This document shows positions 57,920 to 64,000 of a stretch of DNA of 64,000 bases, piece by piece; positions within the stretch are counted from its first letter, which is position 1, and every line of letters starts with the position of its first letter. The DNA comes from Defluviimonas sp. SAOS-178_SWC (GTDB lineage: Bacteria > Pseudomonadota > Alphaproteobacteria > Rhodobacterales > Rhodobacteraceae). The notes beneath the pieces are model-generated. The model was not told the DNA's origin. It was given only the letters and a program-made list of their open reading frames with translations, and searched no databases. Both the position numbers and the translations under genes were made by a program. Where the stretch lies: assembly GCF_039830135.1 (NCBI RefSeq), contig NZ_CP156081.1:2404001-2468000 (forward strand). Direction: 5' to 3'.

Positions 57920-58628
57920 TCACGGCCCCGTCCTCCATCGGGAACAGGCCCTTTGCAAGTACCTCGGGCGGAAGCCAGAAACCGTGGCTCGGCTATCAGC
58001 CATTACTAGCTCGATCCACCGACGCGAATCTTGCCCGACCATTGCAACCGCATGTCTTTCTGTCATCCTTTCGCTCTTCAAATTTGGCCCGAATATTGCG
58101 CCGCCATCCGTCGGGTCGATTTGCGAGGCGTCCCAGTCTTCCTTCGGCATCGAGTTCTGCTTGTTCGCGTCCGCTTCGATCAGGCTGGCATTGACCGCAA
58201 TGCGCTGCCCACTCACCAAGCCTTCCTCGATGCAGCGTGCGACCGTCATCTCGAACAGGTGGCGTAGCAGCTCGCTGTCACGAAACCGGCCATGGCGGTT
58301 CTTCGAAAAGGTGGAGTGATCCGGCACCCGGTCAGCAAGGTCGAGGCGGCAGAACCAGCGATACGTGAGGTTCAGATGGACCTCTTCGCAGAGCCGCCGC
58401 TCAGATCGTATACCAAAGCAATATCCCACCAGTAGCATCCGGATCAGCAGTTCGGGATCGACGGACGGGCGGCCGGTGTGGCTGTAGAAATCCGCCAGAT
58501 GGGCCCGGATGCTGTTCAGATCGACGAACCGATCAATCGACCGCAGCAGATGGTCTTGGGGGGACATGATCCTCGAGCGAGAACTCGTAAAACAGAGCCG
58601 CCTGCGCTTCCTGCCTCGGTCCCATCAT
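57920..58628 (-). pseudogene. IS1182-type transposase, frameshifted and truncated
   Basis: The N-terminus reads MMGPRQEAQAALFYEFSLED in one frame from the ATG at 58,628 (GGGAGGA upstream). A run of six G (58,558-58,563) where five are expected shifts the frame, and the rest continues as PQDHLLRSIDRFVDL and PSVDPELLIRMLLVGYCFG, then RWFCRLDLADRVPDHSTFSKNRHGRF. The product is about 235 residues, roughly half the usual length, and the catalytic C-terminus is missing. It is thus a dead remnant. AT-rich GAGTTTTTCAACAAAAT near 58,689 resembles an element end. Confidence 0.82.
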
Positions 58629-58869
58629 CGCAAATCCTCCCGCTCATCGAGAGAATTGAAACAGCGACTTACCACCCAATCAAGCGCGAGTTTTTCAACA
58701 AAATACGCCCTTTTGCCCACCAACAATTTCCCGCTGGACTTCGTCTGCCCCGCAAGCGGTAGTCAGGTCATGCCGACACGGCGGGTTCGTTTGGCGCCAC
58801 TGCCCGGAACTCCGGGCTCTGCTTGGTAGGAAGGCCGGAACGGATCCGACCCCAACCAGGAGGCCAACC

Positions 58870-59196
58870 ATGGCGAAGAAACCCGCGACCACATCCGACA
58901 CCAACGCAGTCACCAGCGCAACGACCGAGTCGGAAGCTACGATACGCACGGAGAGCAAGAAGGATCGGCTGATCGGGATGCTGAGCCGTGACGGTGGCAC
59001 CACGATTGCTGCGATCAGCTCGGCACTCGGTTGGCAACCGCATACGACGCGCGCGGCGATCACCGGCTTGCGCAAATCGGGCCACGAGGTCGAAACGGCC
59101 AAGCCGGAGGATGGCACCTCTGGGTTGATCTATCGGATCGCCGTCGGCGCTGGCGCCGACGCGAAAGCGAAAAACAGTTCGGAGGTTGACCAATGA
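58870..59196 (+). CDS. DUF3489 domain-containing protein (recombinase-associated)
   Basis: A 108-aa protein. The second half has the DUF3489 helix-turn-helix pattern: KKDRLIGMLSRDGGTTIAAIS, LGWQPHTTRAAITGLRKSGHEVE, LIYRI. AGGAGG lies 6 nt before the start. It overlaps the DUF2924 gene by 4 bp and starts a DUF3489-DUF2924-recombinase cassette common in Alphaproteobacteria. It probably binds DNA and may regulate or guide the recombinase. Confidence 0.87.
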   Translation: MAKKPATTSDTNAVTSATTESEATIRTESKKDRLIGMLSRDGGTTIAAISSALGWQPHTTRAAITGLRKSGHEVETAKPEDGTSGLIYRIAVGAGADAKAKNSSEVDQ

Positions 59197-59687
59197 GCTT
59201 GGCCAACCGACCGGTTTCCCTGAAGGACCTGCCCGAGGCTCTCACCGCTCTTGAAACCGCAGATCGCGCCGCCCTGCTCGACCGTTGGCGCGAGGTGATC
59301 GGGGCACCGCCCCCGAAGAGCCTCTCGATGCCGTTCTTGCGCCGCGCGCTCGCCTTTGAACTGCAATGTCAGGCGCTCGGGGGCCCCAAGGTTCGAACCC
59401 TCGAGGATCTCGACCGCATCGCCGCTGGCAGCGCATCCCGGGCGTCCGTTGGCACCAAGCTGCGCCCTGGCTCCAAACTGATCCGGGAATGGCAGGGCCG
59501 CACCTGGACCGTTGAGGTGACCGACGGTGGCTTCCTGATGGCCGGGGACCGATATGTCTCGCTCTCCGCCATTGCCCGGAAGATCACTGGCGCGCGCTGG
59601 TCAGGACCACGGTTTTTTGGGTTGGCTGAGGAGGTTCGGCGGGACGATACGCCCACCAAGCTGTCTCATCGCAGAAAGGCGGCTTGA
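59193..59687 (+). CDS. DUF2924 domain-containing protein (recombinase-associated)
   Basis: A 164-aa protein with the same blocks as the one at 18,660-19,076: AALLDRWREVIGAPPPKSLS, LAFELQCQALGG, LRPGSKLIREWQGR and SLSAIARKITGARWSGPRFFGL. The two are clear paralogues. It overlaps DUF3489 by 4 bp and its stop is 1 bp from the recombinase start. Confidence 0.87.
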   Translation: MSLANRPVSLKDLPEALTALETADRAALLDRWREVIGAPPPKSLSMPFLRRALAFELQCQALGGPKVRTLEDLDRIAAGSASRASVGTKLRPGSKLIREWQGRTWTVEVTDGGFLMAGDRYVSLSAIARKITGARWSGPRFFGLAEEVRRDDTPTKLSHRRKAA

Positions 59688-59688
59688 G

Positions 59689-61341
59689 ATGGCCCGCCGA
59701 ATCCGATGTGCAATCTACACCCGGAAATCCTCCGAAGAAGGACTTGATCAGGACTTCAACTCGCTCGACGCCCAGCACGAGGCATGCGGTGCCTATGTGA
59801 CGAGCCAGAAGGCGGAGGGTTGGGTACTCATCCCGATCCGCTACGATGACGGAGGGTTGTCCGGGGGGACCCTGCAGCGGCCTGCATTGCAGCGCCTGCT
59901 CGCGGACATCGAGGCAGGTCTCGTCGATCAAATCGTCGTCTACAAGATCGACCGGCTGACCCGGTCGCTGTCCGACTTTGCGAAGATTGTCGATCGGCTC
60001 GATGCCGCCGGCGCCTCCTTCGTCTCGGTCACCCAGTCCTTCAACACCGCCACCAGCATGGGACGGCTGACATTGAACATGTTGCTGAGCTTTGCCCAGT
60101 TCGAACGGGAGGTGACGGCCGAAAGGATCCGCGACAAGATCGCCGCCTCGAAGAAGAAGGGGCTCTGGATGGGCGGCACAGTTCCCTTCGGCTACCAGCC
60201 TGACGGCCGCAGCCTGAAGATCGACGAGACCGAAGCGCCAATCATCCGCCGGATCCATGACCTCTATCACGATCTCGGCTCAGTCCGCGCAACCGCCGAA
60301 CGTGCGGAAAAACTTGGCTATCGAACTCGGTTTCGGTCGTTCGCTACGGGAACCTCGACCGGCGGAACGCCCTTCAGCCGCGGGCACATCTATCAGATCC
60401 TGAGCAACCCGCTTTACGCCGGCCGCATCCGGCACCGGGATAAGATCTATGACGGGCAGCATCCCGCAATCATTGACCCTGCAGCATGGGACGAAATGCA
60501 AGAACGTCTTGCCTCCGCAGCGGCCCGCACACGCGGTCGGTCGAACGCGGCGGAACGCTCGCCCTTGGTCGGCAAGCTCTTCGATGAGACCGGAGATCGG
60601 TTGACCCCGAGCCATTCTCGGAAAAACGGCAAGCGTCTGCGCTACTACATCTCGCGCAGGTTGGTGACCGACCGGCGTGAGAAACACGCCGATGCATGGC
60701 GGTTGCCGGCCCGAGATCTTGAGGCCGGTATTGCCCGTGTCCTCGGCGATCACCTGCGCAAACCCACCGTGGTGACAGATCTGGTCCGGGACATCACGGC
60801 CTCCGAGGTTCCCGATCTGCAGGCGAAGCTTCGACAGGTCGCAAATGATTGTGACCCGGAGGGCAGCGCTGACGCCTGGGCACCGCTGCTGCGCCGCGCC
60901 GATCTTGCGCAGGGTAGCATCCTCTTGCGGCTCGACCGGAAGGTTCTGGCGGAACGGCTTGGCATCGCGCCGGATCGGATTGAAAGCTCGGCCCGACGGG
61001 TTCCCGCATCCTTTCAGATGCAACGTCGAGGTGTCGAAGCACGCATCATTCTCGGAAGCGCGGTTCCGCGGGTCGATCCAGTGCTTGCGAAGAACATCCT
61101 GACTGCACAACGATGGTACGCGGCCATTAAGGACGGCGCCTCCTTCGGCGACCTTGCCGCTCGAGAGAAAACCACGTCGAGCCGCATTCAGCAGATGATC
61201 GGTCTCGCCTTCCTCGCCCCCGATATTCTGGATCAGGTTGCCGCGGGTAACCAGCCCGTTTCCTTCACGTCGGAATTGTTCAAACGAAGGCAGCTACCCC
61301 CAGAATGGAATAAGCAAGAACAGATTGTTCGCGAGCTTTGA
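59689..61341 (+). CDS. Large serine recombinase, intact
   Basis: A 550-aa recombinase. The resolvase domain has RCAIYTRKSSEEGLDQDFNS (catalytic Ser), QIVVYKIDRLTRSLSDFAKI and FEREVTAERIRDKI. The recombinase domain has NPLYAGRIRHRDKIYDGQHPAI, and a distant C-terminal region includes IQQMIGLAFLAPDIL. It is the full-length counterpart of the deleted gene at 19,073. It may catalyse integration or excision of the island. The ATG at 59,689 begins the family sequence; an upstream open frame overlaps the DUF2924 gene in another frame. Confidence 0.92.
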   Translation: MARRIRCAIYTRKSSEEGLDQDFNSLDAQHEACGAYVTSQKAEGWVLIPIRYDDGGLSGGTLQRPALQRLLADIEAGLVDQIVVYKIDRLTRSLSDFAKIVDRLDAAGASFVSVTQSFNTATSMGRLTLNMLLSFAQFEREVTAERIRDKIAASKKKGLWMGGTVPFGYQPDGRSLKIDETEAPIIRRIHDLYHDLGSVRATAERAEKLGYRTRFRSFATGTSTGGTPFSRGHIYQILSNPLYAGRIRHRDKIYDGQHPAIIDPAAWDEMQERLASAAARTRGRSNAAERSPLVGKLFDETGDRLTPSHSRKNGKRLRYYISRRLVTDRREKHADAWRLPARDLEAGIARVLGDHLRKPTVVTDLVRDITASEVPDLQAKLRQVANDCDPEGSADAWAPLLRRADLAQGSILLRLDRKVLAERLGIAPDRIESSARRVPASFQMQRRGVEARIILGSAVPRVDPVLAKNILTAQRWYAAIKDGASFGDLAAREKTTSSRIQQMIGLAFLAPDILDQVAAGNQPVSFTSELFKRRQLPPEWNKQEQIVREL

Positions 61342-61481
61342 CTGCTTCTGACATCAGAAAAGTCTCATATTTCAAAGTATTTGGATTGCGCGCGACCATC
61401 TCCCCCGATAGCCTGGAATAGGACCAGAAAGTGGGTGCACATAGTTTCGGTGCGCGACAGCTATGCCGGGAGAACATAGTG

Positions 61482-62366
61482 GACTCCGATAAGTCGGAAC
61501 TTCGTTGGGGAGTCGAGCAGCGCCTCGAGTTCATAGAGTTCCGCCTGTTCTGGGAGGGGCACGTGAACCGCAGCGATCTGATGAACCAGTTCGGGGTCTC
61601 GGTGAACCAGGCGTCCAACGACCTGAACCGCTACATCGGCTTTTCTCCGGACAACATGGTCTACGACAAGAGCGCACGGACCTATGTCCGAGGCGCTGAA
61701 TTCAAGCCGGTGTTCCTCGAGCCAGACGCGAGCCGCTACCTTACGCAACTTCGGTCTGTCGCAGATCAGATCCTCAGCCGCGAGGATGCCTGGATAGCGG
61801 ATCTCCCGCCCTACGCCTCGACGCCTACTCCAGTGCGCGGAGTCAATCCAGTGACACTTCGGTCAGTCGTTGGGGCTATTCGTCGGTCCGAGGCGATCGA
61901 GGTGAAATACCAGTCTCTGTCTATCCCAGAGCCGCGCATGCGCTGGATTGCTCCGCACGCCATCGCGTTCGACGGGTTTCGATGGCACACCCGGGCGTAT
62001 TGCTTGACCGAAAGGTGTTTCAAGGACTTCCTGCTCTCGCGAATTCTCAAAATCCGAGCGGTGCGCGAGAGCGAAATATCGGCCGGTGATGATTACGACT
62101 GGCATTCCGAAGTCACGCTGGAAGTCGCTCCACACCCCGACCTATCGGAGACGCAGGCGAAAGTCATCGCGCTCGACTACGGGATGCGGGATGGCAAAGC
62201 TAAGATCAATGTCCGTCGCGCGCTCCTTTATTACGCGCTAAGGCGGCTGGGATTAGATACTGACCCGGCGGCCAGGGAACCGCAGGATCAGCAGATAGTG
62301 CTACTGAATCGGGATAAAATTCACGAGAGCAAACAATTGAGCTCCGAGAGACAAGGTTTCCAATGA
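61482..62366 (+). CDS. WYL-domain regulator, CapW/BrxR-like
   Basis: A protein of about 294 aa (start uncertain; GTG at 61,482, an ATG at 61,431 also opens the frame). The N-terminus LRWGVEQRLEFIEFRLFWEGHVNRSDLMNQFGVSVNQASNDLNRY is a winged helix that is characteristic of the CapW/BrxR group. The WYL domain has IEVKYQSLSIPEPRMRWIAPHAIAFDGFRWHTRAYC and a WCX tail. These repressors control CBASS, BREX and other phage-defense operons and are released by a DNA or nucleotide signal. Its stop overlaps the start of the large helicase gene (ATGA), so it likely autoregulates that operon. Confidence 0.87.
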   Translation, partial: DSDKSELRWGVEQRLEFIEFRLFWEGHVNRSDLMNQFGVSVNQASNDLNRYIGFSPDNMVYDKSARTYVRGAEFKPVFLEPDASRYLTQLRSVADQILSREDAWIADLPPYASTPTPVRGVNPVTLRSVVGAIRRSEAIEVKYQSLSIPEPRMRWIAPHAIAFDGFRWHTRAYCLTERCFKDFLLSRILKIRAVRESEISAGDDYDWHSEVTLEVAPHPDLSETQAKVIALDYGMRDGKAKINVRRALLYYALRRLGLDTDPAAREPQDQQIVLLNRDKIHESKQLSSERQGFQ

Positions 62367-64000
62367 AAGCGTTTGAATTCGACCATCAATTGATAAATGC
62401 CTACGAGCACTTCTCGCGTTCATTCAGCGCAATCCGAGCGCCTGATCTGAAATCCGAGATCGACGCCCAGTACGACGCCGGAAAATTCTGGCCGGATGCC
62501 CTCTTGTCACTGAACCCGCGCTTCATGGCCGGGCCGACGGTCGACGAGCTCGTTGCCACGGGTGATCTTGATGAGGGGACGGGCAAGGTCTTTCGGTTTG
62601 GCACGACACCACTACGCTTTCATCGGCACCAAGCCGAGGCAATTGCGAAGGCGAAGCAAAGCAAAAGTTATGTCGTCACTACCGGCACAGGTTCGGGGAA
62701 ATCCCTGTGCTTCTTCGTACCGGTTGTCGATGCAATTATCCGCGCGCGGCGCGCAGGAAAGCCGCGGCGCACAACGGCAATCATCGTCTACCCCATGAAC
62801 GCACTGGCAAATAGCCAGATGAAGGAAATTGACAAGTTCATCGCCGGTTCCGGTTTGCCAGATAATCTCAAGCCGGTGGTCAAGCGCTACACGGGTCAGG
62901 AAAGCCGAGAAGAACGCGAGCGCATCGCTGCCAATCCGCCAGATGTTCTCCTGACCAACTACATGATGGCGGAACTGCTTCTGACGCGTCAGGACGAACT
63001 GGACTCGAAAGTCGTCTCGAACGCGTCCGGTCTCGAGTTCATCATTCTCGACGAACTCCATACCTATCGCGGGCGCCAAGGTGCCGATGTCGCGGTCCTC
63101 GTTCGACGCCTGCGGGACAGGTGCTCGCCGGACAAGGAGCCAATCTGCATCGGGACCTCGGCAACGATGGCCTCCGAGGGATCGGACGAGAGCCGCGCGC
63201 TTGCTGTCGCGAAGGTAGCGTCTCGTCTGTTTGGCTCCGACATTGGCCCGGACGCGGTCATCGACGAGTCTTTGCAGCGCGCGACCGATGACACCCTGAA
63301 GACCGAGCACGTCCTTGGCGCTTTGAAGACGGCCCTGACTCAGCCTTTACCGGACGCACTCGATGACGAAACACTGAGGCGCCATCCGCTCTCGGTGTGG
63401 GCCGAACTCGAACTCGGATTGGACGATGGGCTTGAGCTTCGCAGGAAGAAGCCGATCCCTTTCGAAGAGGCCGTCGAAAAGCTCTCTCTGGCCAGTGCGG
63501 TCGATGCCGAAACCTGCCGAGACTATCTCGAAAAATTCCTGACCCGGGTAAGCCTGCCGGAGCATGAGCGCGGCGGCGCGAAGGACGGAGCCTTTCTCGC
63601 CTTCAAACTCCACCGTTTCATCTCCGGTGCCGGTGAAGTCTTTACGACACTCACAGCCAGGCCGCGTCGGATCCTTCTTGAAGGGCAGCTCGAGGACCCC
63701 GAAGCCCCTGGCAACCGCCTCTACCCCACGCGGTTCTGCCGAAACTGTGGTCAAGAATATCATGTCGTGACGAAGGTCGACGATGATGGGAGTTTGCGCT
63801 TTCTGCCCCGAAGCATCGACGACACTCCGCTCGACACTGACGAAGACGAGGTCGCAGGGTATCTCTGTCCGGTGACGCCCGGCGATACTGACTTTCAGTT
63901 CACTGGCGAGCTTGAGGGTTACCCCGAAAGCTGGCGAGAAGAGAAAAACGGCATTGAACGGCTGAGAGGGTATCGCAAGAAGCGTATGCCGGTATCCTAC
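62363..64000 (+). CDS. Large DEAD/DEAH-box helicase (DUF1998/DruE-like), N-terminal part
   Basis: The gene runs off the right edge; 546 residues are visible. A helicase core starts with RFHRHQAEAIAKAKQSKSY and Walker A TTGTGSGKSLCFF, followed by YPMNALANSQMKEIDKF, LLTNYMMAELLLTR and the DEAH-type box IILDELHTYRGRQGADVA, then GTSATMA. Later FCRNCGQEYHVV is a cysteine pair typical of helicases that carry a DUF1998 domain. That group includes Druantia DruE, DISARM-associated and MrfA-like proteins. The visible part cannot tell which; the coupled CapW/BrxR-like regulator supports a defense role. The ATG at 62,363 overlaps the regulator stop. Confidence 0.82.
   Translation, partial: MKAFEFDHQLINAYEHFSRSFSAIRAPDLKSEIDAQYDAGKFWPDALLSLNPRFMAGPTVDELVATGDLDEGTGKVFRFGTTPLRFHRHQAEAIAKAKQSKSYVVTTGTGSGKSLCFFVPVVDAIIRARRAGKPRRTTAIIVYPMNALANSQMKEIDKFIAGSGLPDNLKPVVKRYTGQESREERERIAANPPDVLLTNYMMAELLLTRQDELDSKVVSNASGLEFIILDELHTYRGRQGADVAVLVRRLRDRCSPDKEPICIGTSATMASEGSDESRALAVAKVASRLFGSDIGPDAVIDESLQRATDDTLKTEHVLGALKTALTQPLPDALDDETLRRHPLSVWAELELGLDDGLELRRKKPIPFEEAVEKLSLASAVDAETCRDYLEKFLTRVSLPEHERGGAKDGAFLAFKLHRFISGAGEVFTTLTARPRRILLEGQLEDPEAPGNRLYPTRFCRNCGQEYHVVTKVDDDGSLRFLPRSIDDTPLDTDEDEVAGYLCPVTPGDTDFQFTGELEGYPESWREEKNGIERLRGYRKKRMPVSY

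Noticed and set aside
57741..57938. A 65-aa minus-strand frame
   Set aside because: It has no known domain and overlaps hairpin-like sequences that look noncoding.
1..64000. tRNA or rRNA genes
   Set aside because: I looked for cloverleaf-like and conserved rRNA stretches by eye and found none that I could support.

Overview
The window looks like a GC-rich alphaproteobacterial chromosome or large replicon, most likely from the Rhodobacteraceae. The evidence is codon and GC style, DUF3489/DUF2924/serine-recombinase cassettes, RepB/ParB-type proteins and the IS types. I have no 16S rRNA or other marker, so this is an inference.

Region 1 (1-17,000) is a catabolic and transport locus. It holds a Rieske oxygenase of the quaternary-ammonium type, a rubredoxin-reductase-like electron donor, two FAD oxidoreductases (one with a BFD-like 2Fe-2S motif), a PuuC-like aldehyde dehydrogenase, two SDRs, a nitronate-monooxygenase-like enzyme, a citryl-CoA-lyase-like protein, a hot-dog thioesterase, a NodB-type deacetylase, an acyl-CoA-ligase start, and an oligopeptide-type ABC importer without a binding protein. 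A TetR regulator sits in the middle. A 14-bp palindrome (consensus about ATACTtgcAAGTAT) recurs in six places, in every promoter gap expected to drive these operons, so the locus appears to be one regulon.

Region 2 (17,100-26,400) is a mobile boundary. It contains a phage-type terminase, a DUF2924 gene and a recombinase with an internal deletion, a 529-bp stretch full of TTCCCTG/CAGGGAA repeats, a complete IS66 element with a perfect 8-bp target duplication plus an exact inverted copy of its left 121 bp, and a serine recombinase-ParB-RepB triad.

Region 3 (26,700-47,300) is a dense block of nucleic-acid-processing genes that looks like a defense island. A three-gene operon encodes a RecB-like nuclease/RNase H-like/SF1 helicase fusion, a large McrB with an apparent EVE-like insert, and McrC. 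A second set has a WYL regulator, an Rx4H HEPN protein and a 1,698-aa exonuclease-RecQ-UvrD fusion, facing an SbcD-like nuclease and a YhaN/SbcC-like ATPase.

Region 4 (47,700-52,300) is a phage- or plasmid-like set: two DUF5681 proteins, a ParB-DNA methyltransferase fusion, a small ParB-like protein, an XRE regulator and two unknown genes.

Region 5 (52,500-64,000) is a second defense block. It has a Gabija-like OLD nuclease and UvrD helicase pair with a winged-helix gene and a 50-aa membrane peptide upstream, a broken IS1182-type transposase, an intact DUF3489-DUF2924-recombinase cassette, and a CapW/BrxR-like WYL regulator overlapping a large DEAD/DEAH helicase that runs off the window end.
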